This document shows, one piece after another, positions 42,006-53,742 of a DNA stretch of 64,000 nucleotides. How positions within the stretch are numbered: the first letter of the stretch is position 1; each line of letters starts with the position of its first letter. A program made the translations under genes and the position numbers. Source of the stretch: Stereum hirsutum FP-91666 SS1 (taxonomy: Eukaryota; Basidiomycota; Agaricomycetes; Russulales; Stereaceae). Where the stretch lies: NCBI RefSeq assembly GCF_000264905.1, contig NW_006763142.1:670597-734596 (forward strand). The letters are read 5' to 3'. A model generated the notes under the pieces. The model was not told the DNA's origin. It did not search any database and saw nothing but the letters and a program-made list of their open reading frames with translations.

Positions 42006-44731
42006 ATGTCTCCTCCTTTCAGATTTCTCGCGGAAGAGGAAGCCTTCCTCGAGGCCCGTATCATCGCTGATGACGTCAAATCTGGAAAGAACAATAAAGA
42101 GTGGTACAACTCTCTTGTGGAAGGGTTTCAAGACGAGTTTCCTTGCGGACCCCGTACATTGCCTAATGGATTGGTCGAGACGCAAGGTGAACTGATGATG
42201 AGATGGAAAAATGTTCCGAGGGTGAGTGCAATCCAAAACCATCCTATCGAAATTTACACTGATGCAATGCGTGCACTACCGCCATAGCGAGTCAAGCGAT
42301 GGGTCCAAAACCACCAGGAATCTGTTCTGGACAAACATCGTCGGAAGCGTCCTCAAACCTCCAGCGTCCGTTCCGCCACGGTACGCGATAAACGGCATCG
42401 CTCGAAAAACGCTAGAGATATGGCCAAAGCTCACGACTCGGGTATTAAAGAAAAATGGCTTGAACTCCAAGCGCAGGTCAAAGCGGGGGAAATCACTAAA
42501 TCTGAAATGTTGAAGGTTTACAATGACGCTGTCACCGCGCTTTTGAAAAACCAACGCTGGAATGAACACTACTCCGCCCTGGCAAAATCAGAGGCGGACA
42601 TGTTGCAAAACTTATGGAAATCACAAACATTTGACTTTATCCCCTATGCGTGTGTCTTTCCCCCTCATATTATTACTTTTTTCTATTCTCACAAAGTCGC
42701 TTCAAGTAGACCGCCAGAGTCTCCAACCCAACAGGGAAATAACGACAACTGTATAATCACTGACGAAGACGAAGACCGATCACGTACAATCTACAGTGTC
42801 GAAGCCTCTAATTCACAAATCATTCCAGAACAACATCAGGAAGACGAGGACGTGGTGAATGATCTGAGCCATGCGATTGATTCTGGCCAAGCTTCTACGT
42901 CCCAATTGCATCATGCTCACGTTTCTCCCTCCACCACCCCCATCGATCAGCTTCGCCCATACAAACCTGCAGTCTTTCCTGTCTTTGACAGTAGTGTGCA
43001 TTTGCAGGAGTTCCACACGGTGGACCGCCCTGCTGATCAAACACCTACTTCTCCGATAGCGTGGAACGATGTGAACCAGAGCGACTCCGTGTTAGTGGAA
43101 TGGGGTCACAATACCCCGCCGTTCGATCCGCTTCGGCAACTACTTCCATATAGCACTCAGACACACGGTAGACCTCCTCTCTTATCCGAGAACTTTTATG
43201 TCCATTGATGTCTTTACAACAGAGCTCACTACCACACTTCCATCATATCAAGAGTATAACAGTAAACGCCACTCCAGAGATTGTAGTCTCGGCAGAGATC
43301 GTGTCCTTTGTGACCCTAATACGTCTAGTGCAGCCCTCTCCATCGCATCCGGAAGTCGTATTTCAGTCGAGCAATTGCGTGGGCGCCCCGTTGCGACCAA
43401 TGAGGCACACATGCAAACGCCTCCAGAAAGGCATGTCCTAGATTTCGAGACACTACACAATGTGCTAGCCGTAGATCGAGCTGTCGAACATAGTATCGTC
43501 GATGTATCGCAGGCCACAGCTGCACCATCCAACCAGGCTCTTGCCATTCGTCTTTCTTCTCAGGATCCGTTTAGACGACCCGCCTTGAGCGATCATACCG
43601 CTGTACGAGCTTCGATCAGCGGACATTCACACTCTCAGCAGAGAGACTTCGACTTCACCCCCTTCTCATCTAGCACACGTGATACAGGGCATCAATGCAG
43701 GCATCGAGAAATTCCGTCTCTTACGAGTCCTGTTGACTGCTATGCTGCCTCTCCGGACAAATGGTCACCGGCTGGTGATTGGCACCTGCAGAAAACAATC
43801 AGAACAGAACGCAAACACATCCCATACTGTAACTCGCTTGCCCTCTCTCACGATGGGAGGTTCGTAGCCTCAGGTCACGAAGACGGTGTGATTATTTTGT
43901 GGAGTACACAAACAGATGATATCGTTTCTGGGCCATTGAAGGGTCACACACGCCGGGTGAACGACATTGCATTTTCCCCAAAGGACGAGCGTATTGTCAC
44001 TGGTTCCAGCGACTGTACAGCCCGAATCTGGGACTGTACAAACCAAAAGCTTGTCAAATTTGATGGACATCCAAGAAGTGTAGAGCTGGTTGCATTTTCA
44101 CCTAATGGCAAACAAGTCGTTTCATCATTACATGCATCCGAGGGGCCTGAAGGTTCGTTGGCCATAGTATTATGGGATGCTCGCTCTGGAGAACAAATCC
44201 TTGTCTTGAACACAACTCATGATTTCAAGGACATTCGCAATGTTGGATTCTCCACGGACGGACGGTTCGTAATGGGCACCTATCGTCGGCGCTTTTATGC
44301 ATGGGATATTCAAGCTGAGACGGGCCAATTAGTCCAATGGACATCCAAAGAGCAGGCTGGCCTCGATTTAGTTTGGGTTGGGGACGGTTCTATGGAGCTG
44401 TTCACGCGCCAAGACGGTGAAGTCCGGGCGTGGAATGAGACGAACCATCTTACTTGGAATAGGCCTGTGACACTCTCAGCAACAGGAGAGTACATCGCCA
44501 CCATTTCCGAAGACGGTATCATAATGCTGTACTCTCGAGATTCATTCAGTCTGTCAACTTTATGCATCACGGCAACAGAGGATATAGATGAAAAGCACCG
44601 AAAACTGTGAGTGATTTTCGTCTCATGCACGTAACATGTGTGGACCCATACTAAAGACGGCGATGCTCCTTTCTTTCGACAGCACCTTTGTCGGAATAGA
44701 TGATTATGACGATCCGGATAGTAATGGATGA
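42006..44731 (+). CDS. Predicted fusion: basic HTH-like N-terminus plus WD40 propeller
   Basis: Four exons are predicted: 42006-42221, 42288-43167, 43223-44606 and 44683-44731 (842 residues). The N-terminal 110 residues (EEEAFLEARIIADDVKSGKN, then PRRVKRWVQNHQESVLDKHR) are basic and helical, like HTH-type regions of repeated mushroom proteins. A 450-residue Ser/Thr/Gln-rich linker follows. Residues from about 575 hold WD40 repeats, e.g. LALSHDGRFVASGHEDGVII with LWS, IAFSPKDERIVTGSSDCTAR with IWD, and VAFSPNGKQVVSS. The tail TFVGIDDYDDPDSNG comes from the last exon. Without splicing there are two frames overlapping by 11 nt (42288-43208 and 43198-44610); a 55-nt intron, 43168-43222, joins them in phase. 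An extra intron near 42650-42695 is possible. The function is unknown; a DNA-linked scaffold is inference. Confidence 0.7.
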
Positions 44732-45208
44732 CTCTGCGTTATGGACATGTTTGTATTTATAGTCATTACGTTGTACTCCGCCTGATAAATTTCCTCCAAC
44801 AATATTCGACTTGAAGTAGAAGACATTCATTGGACATCCTTTCCAGTACAGCAAAACCATCCATCCATGACACAGTGACCAGATTGTGGTGGGACGACGT
44901 GTAGGTCGGAGTGTCCACAAAAGTTGATTTCGTTCGGGAACGTGAGATGCGACTTTGACTCCGGCGACAAGTACATTTGAACCTTCATGTTATTTTTGTG
45001 GTTGTTGAGCGCACGCCTGTGTAAAAAGCGCAACAAAATTCCAGCTCAGTACTCATTTTCGACGTCTGTAATTGATTGAAAGAGATAGAGTTACATTCTC
45101 GAGCCGCTTGTGACCACTGATCTATTTCCCAAGAATCCTCTACCTCAATGCCCCAGTTTCTCGATGACCATGCTTAATTCCGAACGGCCTCCTGCCGCCA
45201 ATATAAAC
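44732..45208. other. Intergenic, convergent 3' ends
   Basis: About 0.5 kb between the WD40 gene (plus) and the site-2 protease gene (minus). No coding signal. Confidence 0.5.
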
Positions 45209-47776
45209 CTAACTCCCATATATCCACACCCCCGCTGCCTTTAGAATCCCAAGCCCAACGCACCCGCCCACAAGCCCAATCGTCCCCGCTGTCACAACCT
45301 TCACCACATTGTCCTTCTGCACCGTCTTCCTTCTTCGACCGCCCGCGCTTCGCCCTCCATCAACTTCATCGTCATCTCTACCGTTCTGATATGCACGCAT
45401 TCCGTGGCCTTCGCCCGCCTCCATCTCTTCTTGCCAGAGATCGTTCCTCCGTGCGAATGATGTTCGAGAGGAGAGCGGAGATGGGGAGAAGTACATATCG
45501 AGGAAGGCATCGAGGAGTTGGGAGCCGTCGAGCATGGGGAGAGGCAGGAGGTTCAGGAGGTAGAGTGTCAAGGTCAGGGATTTGAGATACCTGTTGTCGG
45601 AAGGAGCGTGTTCAGCGGTCGAAGGGCGCGTCGGTGAGATAAGCGACAGGAGGGATAGAGAGAAAACGTAAAGATAAAGCATGAGGATACGCACGCAAAA
45701 AACGTAGAGACTGTTCCCGGAGTGTATACAGGTAGGAACCAGAGCAGGGAAGGAGGCTTAAGCGACGAAGTTTCAACTATTGAAGAGAGGGTCCGGGAAG
45801 GATCGGTCAGCAGGGTGTAGAAGTGTTCGTAGTGAAGATCCAGCGAACGGGACTGGAGCACGCAAACGTACCCTGCTCCCAAACCTCCCCTCTCGGTCCT
45901 CTCCATAAGACAACTCTCTCCCTGTCCTCATCCAAAATAACGATCCTCAACAACTCCCCCCCATCCCTCGGCCTCACACATACACCATCCTCATCTTGCA
46001 CCTCATCATCGTTCACAAATGTACACGTCCAATGGGCCTTCTCTCCCGGCCCTGGTGATTTTGAGTCTGATCCGTCTGAAGGTTGCTGAAGAGGTGCGGA
46101 GTGATGTTTCGTGCTACATCGGTTATGTATATTGTGTGAGCTTGAAGCAGAAGACGAAGATAAAGAAGAGGGGGCGAGGATAGGGCGAGGATCAACGCAT
46201 TTTCGATCTGATGGGAGAGGGGGAATCCCTGCTGGTGTGGATGGTACTGGTGCGACGAAACACGCGAGGTCACCATCTTCTGTCGAGGAGCGTGTGCAAC
46301 ACGTCTCAGACTGCGCTGGATCCCATAACCGCCCAAGTTAGTCACGTGTTAATCGATTTCTGCTGTATTGAGCTCAACAAAGAGAGATCCTGTTTAAGAA
46401 AACGTACCCCGCCACCAGGACCCTCTGACGCACCATCCAAGATCCGAACCCGGCCACGCGGCGTTAAATTGGCTATCCGTGAGATATTGCGTCCATACGT
46501 CCATTTCGGTGCCATGACCGTCGGTGTGGATATTCAGCGGTATGTCATCGAGGCCGATTATGAGGCTTCCGAGGGGGAGATGTGGGTGCAAAGGAGAGTC
46601 CTATATGCATCAAGAATAATATTAGCAGAATAAATGTTATTAGCATCGTGAGAGAGTGTATGAAGGACGAGAGTAGATTGAACCAAATCGTACCTCATCA
46701 ACACCAATGACAATCTTACCCAGATCACTGACATCCTCCCATATCCATAATGGATTCCACATCCATCCCGCCAAGACCAACATACCCCAGAAAACGAGGT
46801 TATGCCACGCTCCTGCAGCTGCGATGCGTGCACGTGCGCGAGATGGGAGGGACAAGAGAGAGGCAGAAGGGAGGGCGACGAAGGCGGAGGGAATTAGGAC
46901 TGTTAGTGAGACGCCGAGAGAGGTGAGGGGGAGGGAGTCACTGAGATTGCGTAAGCGTTAGCGGATATATACATAGAGGATTAATATTATTTGAAAATAT
47001 AAACGTACATAGCGGCCGAGAAGAAGTGGCCTGCTTCGTGGATTATTTGGGAGGTCAAAAGGGAGAAGATCAAGAGTGGGAGGTGTGAGAGTGGCGTAGT
47101 AAGGCCGGGGATCTGCACTTCCGTATACAAGGAGCCGCAGTCAGAACTGCAAACACAAACCGATCATGAAAAGGGGTGTTAACCGTACGAGCAGAATGAG
47201 TTGTAAGTGACTAGACGTCGCGCCTGTCGCAGTAGAGGGCGACAGATCCAGCGAAGCTGTATGTCTTTTCGTAAGATGGTGGACTGAACTAGAATTCGGA
47301 TTCGAGTCGGATCCGTGTCGCCCGGGGTGTGGGCCCCAGACGCTTTGTCCAAGTACCCAGCAAGTCCATACCAATCCTAATATTCCGAGAACCATTCCAA
47401 CAGCACCAGAAATACTTCCGAGGTCGTAGAACAATGTCGCCAATCTCCTACGATGCTCATTCCCTTGCTTCATGCCACTTCCGGCATAGTAAGACGAAGG
47501 TCGAAAGAGCGTCTCATGCCAATCATTCAGCACAGTCGAAGAGATTCGAAAGTGCAGCTTGGAGACATGAACAGTCCAATGTCGGCTCTTCCAATTCGAC
47601 TCCAGCGCAGTCTTTTTATGAGATCGGCGGGATGCTGACGCTGAGGTTAGGGGCAAAGGGGGGGATGATGATCGGAATATTGAAGAGCGAGAGAAAAGCC
47701 GTGAGAGTATATGTGGGAGAGCATGTATACAGAGCCAGAGCACAGCGAGCCAAAATATGAACGCGAAGAGATCCAT
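45209..47776 (-). CDS. Site-2 protease (S2P/MBTPS2-type intramembrane metalloprotease)
   Basis: A multi-exon gene from the ATG at 47776 (MDLFAFIFWLAVLWLCIHAL, an N-terminal membrane segment) to a stop at 45211-45209. The zinc-binding HEAGH of TSQIIHEAGHFFSAAM lies at about 47030-47050 and ends an exon. The following exon has TSLGVSLTVLIPSAFVALPS and a GAWHNLVFWGMLVLAGW helix. The second active-site motif is in NLLPLPMLDGSQLLDAFLD near 45520-45550. Both motifs and their order define the S2P family, which cleaves membrane-anchored transcription factors such as SREBP in the Golgi; in fungi this supports sterol and hypoxia responses. A long hydrophilic segment lies between the two motifs (about 46500-45800), where mammalian S2P has its PDZ-like insert. 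I did not fix every exon border. Confidence 0.9.
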
Positions 47777-48037
47777 ATGTCTGGGCCGCTCAAGCTGGTG
47801 CCAGGTTTTGATCAAGAACAAGTTCGGATGTGGCCGCGCGTGGCGCCACCTCATGGGAGCGCTTGTTGTCTGATAAGATAAGATCTGAATTTTGTGAACA
47901 GAGATCATCCTCTGGACTTGTCTTCAACGTTCTCTTGCCTCGTCCTTTGGCCACTCTACTCTGTTTATTCTGTCGACAATCTAACAGACTTTTTATCTCA
48001 AGGCTGACTAGTAAAAAAATAAATCACGTCAATTGCT
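47777..48037. promoter_or_regulatory. Shared divergent promoter interval, S2P and UTP22
   Basis: Only 261 bp separate the predicted start codons of two divergent genes, so both promoters must lie here or within the leaders. I see no clear TATA box in either direction. Confidence 0.5.
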
Positions 48038-51000
48038 ATGGTGGCAGCCGTCTTGAAGAGAAAGAGGAACGCCGCAGGAGATGCACCGTCCAATAAAGTG
48101 CGTGTCTCTGTTACAATTGGAGAAATTGTAGCTGACATCATGTCTACTAGAAAAGACAAAGATCCGAAGACACGGATATCTCATACGCTAACGACAATGC
48201 TCAGGACACCCTAAACGCCCCCATGGACTTGGACTTGGACTGGTTAGAGGAAGAGGACGAGGAAGAGGAAGTGGGCTCAGAGGAAGAGGAGGAAGATGAA
48301 TGGAACGGACTTGGAGACTCTGGTACTGACGCCCCGATATCTGGGCCCAGTGGCGGTGGAGGAAAACCGAAGAAACCACCGACGGGCGAGGAAGTTCGAG
48401 CGATCAAGGAGGCCACTGACCTCTACAAGTCGAATACCTTCAAGCTTAGAGTGCGTTCCATCTCTGATTTCTCAATTGACATCGTAGTATGTGCCAGCAG
48501 CCACGGACTCGGAGAGTGTATTGGTTTTTACTCAAAGACGGAGTACGGTATGGCGAATCATCTCCTTGAATGGACGCTCTGGCCACTTCGGGATGCAAAG
48601 TACCCACTGAATCCCCTTGCTTACTACATGTTCGTGGTGGCTCACAGAGTCAAAAGGGCTTACTTTCGACTGTGATATTGTGCTCTTGCCCTTTCATTTG
48701 GTATCAACCAAAAGGATACATCCCACACACGACTACGCCATACTGGTCTTCCTTAGAAAGCCCATGTTTTTCACCTCTTTTCTTGACCTCGTCGCCTCAA
48801 ACATATTTTGACATCATACTTCGGTTATTCTAGATCGATGCTCTCCTCCCTACCATTCGCCCAAAACAATCCCGAACAGCACCTCTCGAACGCTTCCTCC
48901 TCGAGCTCCACACGTTTCTCTCCTCCCTTCCTTCCGTCGCCCCACAACTCCCACACGAAGCAGCTCGCTCCGTCGTCACACCCTCCTCCTCCATATCTGC
49001 CTCAACATCAAAAGACACTAAAGGCAAATCAAAATCAAAAGCCCGAAAATCCACCGAGCAAGGAAACGCACAGAACGTCACTGAAGCTATCACCGTTGCT
49101 GTACCATTCCCTCTGCCCATGCCACCAGCGGACGCAGCGTACAAACTTGCGTTTGAACCCCCGTCAAATATCGTTCTCACGGGCTCCTGGGCGACGAAGA
49201 CAGGGGTGAAGGCGAAGGACAAGAAGCCTTGGACGGTGGATGTGGCACTTGAGATGCCCGCTGTAAGTTTTATTTCCCTGCTGGACCTGTTTCCTTTCTG
49301 TTTAATCTCCGGCGCGACCAACTGGTATTTTCGCTTTCTAGGATTTATTCCAAGAGAAAGACTACTTGAATGGTCGATTCTTCCATAAACGTGCTTACTA
49401 CCTCGCCGTCATCGCACGCCACATCGTCGACTCTGCCTCCTCCTCGAAGAAAGATAGGCTGAACGTAGACGTGTGTTACGAGTCTACGAACGGTGATCCA
49501 CGTCATACTACATTAATCCTGCGTCCCGGAGCCGGTAAATTTCTTCCCTTTCAACTTCTCACACGAACTAGCTTCCTGCTCACTGGTATTTTGCGTGTGG
49601 CTCTTTCTGGGTCTGGATGCAGATGGCTCTCCGACAGACTTCACGTCTTTGAATGCCCAAGTCCGACTCTTCCCCTTCCTCCCCGCGACGAACCCCATGT
49701 CGGCCATCCTCTCCCGTCTTGCACCAACCCGAAGCAACCTCCGCATCACCCCGAACCCAAATTCCACCCCAGCCGTCGACGCCACTGTACCAGCCCACCT
49801 TCCCACACCGCTCTACAACTCTGCCCTTCTACTGTCATACACCCCCAAAGAACACCTCCTCAAGAACCACGAACTGACAAAAGAGGTGTCTGGGTTTATG
49901 GACGGGATCGCGCTCCTGAGGGTGTGGGCGAACCAGAGAGGGTATGATGGTGGTGCCTCTTCTCCTGTGAAAACGATCAAAAAGGACGGCAGTGGTACGG
50001 GTGTAGAAAATGACGCGATGTGCGTGCTCGGTTTCGCAGGCAGGGGCGCTTGGTGGGCTGCGCTTGTCCAGGGAATCGCGAGTGGGTTCGATGTAGTTAG
50101 GGTGGATAAGGATGGGAAAGTGAAAGGAGGAAAAGGAGGCGGAGCGTTTGGAGGGAAGGGGAGGGCGATGGGGAGAGGATTGAGTTCGTATCAGCTGTTC
50201 AAGGCTGCCTTGGATTTTCTTGGTATGTTTGTTTTCAGCCCTTGCCCCACCTCACAAACAGCGGACGGAGGTGCATTTCCTAACTTTGGATCGATATTGA
50301 CTGGGCTGGTTTGTGTGTTACAGCAAGGTGGGATGTCCAGAAGGAGATGGTGTTCGTAAAAGGTGGCTCTGGGCATCGGGTGAGTGGATTCGAAGGTTTC
50401 ACCAATTGGCCACTCCGATGCTGACTCTGCGTCGTAGTTCCAGCCAGAGGAGTATGCCATTCACTTATCAGTTGGGCCTGTCTTTGTGGACTCGTCGAGT
50501 TATGTCAACTTGCTGGCCGGTGTACCTCTTTCGTCGCTTGAGATGGTAAGCCGTCGCTTTCGTCGAAGCTTGTGGTGCGTTATTGATTCGACGATTCACG
50601 CAGTTGAAACACGATGCCAAAGTCACGCTTCACGCTTTGGACAGCGGCTTGGCGCAGAACGATTCCTTCCCAGAGGTTTTCCTTAAAGACCACAGGGATC
50701 TGGCCAGCCGCTTTGACGCCGTCATCCGGTAGTTATTAGTCCCTGTTGCCGTTTTGCAGCGATGGACTCATCATATTGCTCTACTTCTATAGCGTGGATC
50801 TCTCCGCCGTCAAGGTTCGGAAGCCATCGTTGCATTCGACCCTGGAGCATGGATCGCATTCGGCAGCTCTTTTATCCTCTATCTCATCGTACCTTCACCG
50901 TGCCCTCGATCAACGTATTCGTGCCCTCGCCATTCTCACCCCTTCATCCGAATCACCCACCCAACTCCGCGACCTCTCAGCCGCTCAGCCCACAACTCCT

Positions 51001-53166
51001 ACGACCATCACCATTGGCCTCATCTTCAACACCGAACATGCCTTCCGGCTAGTCGACCACGGACCTGCTCTCTCTTCCACTGACGAATCCATCACCGATG
51101 CAAACACCCAAGAAAAAACACCAGCCCAGAATGAAATCGACGAATTCCGCGATTTCTGGGGCGACAAGTCTGAGCTCAGACGGTTCAAAGACGGCCGTAT
51201 CGTCGAGTCCGTGGTCTGGGAGATCAAGACCGCAGACGACAAAGCCCACATACCAACGCGCATCGTCCGACACATTCTATCGCTCCACTTCGGAATCACA
51301 GAGTCATCGCATATCCAGACCTCGCAGAGCGATTTCGACTCGATACTGAGGTTGCCAGAGTCGGTCTCCACCACGTACGCGGCGATGGGGATGACGGCTG
51401 GTTCTAAGGCCGTAAGCGCGGCGCTAGACGACTTTGTCAAGGTGCTGAAAGGGATGGACGACCAGCTCGTGCTTTCGGTGCTGAACGTCTCGCCGATATC
51501 GGAGTATCTACGCCATACGAGCGCATTCGTGCCCATCGCTTTGCCGCCTGCTGCGTTGATGGCGAATTCGGGGAAAGTGAAGGAGTGCATGAGCTATGTG
51601 CCGACAGTAGAGGTCGTTGTCGAGTTCGAGAAGAGCGCGAGGTGGCCGGATGAGTTGAGGGCGATACAGAAGATGAAGCTTGCGTTTTTTGAGACGATGG
51701 CAAATGGTCTCATGGGGAACGTGAAGGGGAGTGTGGCGAGAGTTATCGTTGGTGATGGTTCCGGTAACGGAGGCACGGAAGGAGGGATAGTAGATGAGGC
51801 GAGGCTGGAGGTGGTGTTGAAGGAGGGGTGGTGTTTCGTGTTCAGGATCTGGCATGATCGCGAGGCGCTGCTCCTGGACCGGATCATCCACGATCGTGAA
51901 CCACCAGCGTTGAAGAAGTTGCAAGGACCACAAGACGAGGCGGAGAAAGCGCGGTTGGTCAGAGAAGCGACGGAGGCGAGGGAAGTCTATACCAGGAGGT
52001 TCGTTCATGCACCGAGACACCATAGAGCCGTCATGGCGCTTTGTCATAGGTTCTCCGCGTATCCTGGGACGGTGAGGTTGGTGAAGAGGTGGCTGGCGGC
52101 GCATTGGCTGCTACGATGCCATATCAGCGAAGAGGCGGTCGAAATTCTTTGCGCTAGTGTTTTTCTTGGGGTCGGGTCTCCCTCAGCGAAAGAAGCCGAC
52201 GATGTGCCGGGGAGTAGGGAGAGAGGCTTCGCCAGGGTTGTGAGGCTGTTGATGGAGTGGGAGTGGGAGACTGGCCCGCTTGAGGTGTCTATATACGAGG
52301 AGGGGACCGAGGCGGGTGACGGGGGCGTTCTAGGGAAAGGCGTCACCAAGGGAGTCTGGAGGTTGAACACGGCGTTTGATGTGGACGGGAAGATGTGGAC
52401 CGCTCATGAGCCGGACTTGGTGTCTGCACTGAGGGTTAGACAAATAGCGAAGGCGACGTGGGATCGGTTGAGGGCAATGGAGTCGGGGCCATTAGACGTG
52501 AAGGTACGTATATCCTTCGTTCAATGGTTGGTGAGACGGTCATGGTTTACTGAGGTTCTGGGTTGAATACCAGGCACTATTTGTTCACCCTACGGACGAT
52601 TACGACTTCATCGTTCAACTTGACCCGGCCGTCCTTCCTCGATATTTCCAGAACGTAGCCGCAGACCCGAATATCTGGGGCCACAAAGGCCGGTACGCCA
52701 ATCTTACGATCCAGGATGATGTCAAACGGCCACTACGACCGGGTTTTGACCCCGTGCAGATGTTCGCCGATGATCTCAAGGTACGTATCTCACTGTCTAA
52801 CCATTCGTCAAGCTCGAGTTTGAATGGTCGGTATAGCGCGTCTACGAGCACACCTTGAAGATCTTCCATGATCCGTTGGGTGGCGATCGCATTGGAGCAG
52901 TGTGGGAGCCAAAACTGAAAGAGGCTCATCCGTTCAAGGTCATGAGCCATTTTTCAAGCCGTCCTGTCCCAAAAGTGAGGGTTTTTTCCAATATGAGTTA
53001 GAAATCTATCGAGACTGATGCCTTCTTCCTCTGTCTTGTCTTTCTCTATTTACTTTAGGGTGGCGAAAAGGCAAAGAATTCCAACCATTGGGAAGTGGTC
53101 GTCAATGAGGCTGGAGTGCTAACGGAAATCGCGAGGATGGGCGCTGGTCTGGTTCTGAATGAATGA
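48038..53166 (+). CDS. UTP22: UTP22/NRAP, U3 snoRNA-associated SSU processome protein
   Basis: A gene of about ten short introns, from ATG 48038 (MVAAVLKRKRNAAGDAPSNK) to stop 53164-53166 (GAGLVLNE), encoding over 1,100 residues. A basic start is followed by a strongly acidic tract (WLEEEDEEEEVGSEEEEEDE) and then EEVRAIKEATDLYKSNTFKL, which opens the Nrap core. Family blocks follow in order: FEPPSNIVLTGSWATKTGVK, DVALEMPADLFQEKDYLN, FFHKRAYYLAVIARHI, SGFMDGIALLRVWANQRG, SSYQLFKAALDFL, ELRRFKDGRIVESVVWE, LVKRWLAAHWLLRCHISEEA and ALFVHPTDDYDFIVQLDPA. Utp22 folds as repeated nucleotidyltransferase/PAP-like units without activity and works with Rrp7 in 18S rRNA maturation in the nucleolus. The large exon 50746-52500 is uninterrupted. 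Confidence 0.94.
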
Positions 53167-53742
53167 AGGTGTCGCTCTTTGGTTGTTGCTGTATGCTATT
53201 TGCTTTCAGTGGTCGCACATCATCCTCCTCTGCTGTCTAGTATCATTATTTGCATCTCCCAGATGATCGTCGCAATCATATGTGGCACATATTTCTGCGT
53301 AGTGAACCGCCCGTCTTCCGTTTTAATAGTTATGCTATATTTTGACTCGGCTCTCATCCTCTACTGTAGTCCAAGAAAGACTCTCAACATAGGTGCCGCT
53401 ACACAAGAGCACTATTGACCTTGTCGAGTGTTTCGGCACAGGCGCCTATCTATGTGGCGAATTTCGTGCCACACAGGTTGTGAGAAGGGTGCGAAGGCGG
53501 TGTTGTCGATGTTTCAAGGTCAGTGCGTCATCGACGCGGCCGCAGAGACTCTGGAGGAATGCAGACACAAAGAAGACAGAAGAAGACCCACCCAAGTCCG
53601 AATCTTCATGAATATGACGCATAAGTAATAAACCGAGTTGTGTAGCTCGCACGATATGTATCGTCTCCGCACCTTTCCCTTTGAAGTGCTGCATTCCCTC
53701 TCCCCACTCATCGACTTCTTCACGCCAAACTCATCAGATCCC
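53167..53742. other. Intergenic, no supported gene
   Basis: About 0.58 kb between UTP22 and the MDR copy 3 start. The frame of the next gene extends upstream to 53638 with an ATG at 53656, but the family start fits the ATG at 53743. Confidence 0.45.

Noticed and set aside
50985..52104. Minus-strand frames of about 200 codons opposite UTP22
   Set aside because: The sense strand carries clear Nrap family sequence throughout, and the antisense frames show no motif.
53638..53742. Upstream start for the MDR gene at 53743
   Set aside because: The additional residues are not part of the MDR fold, and relatives begin a few residues before the first beta strand, as with the 53743 ATG.
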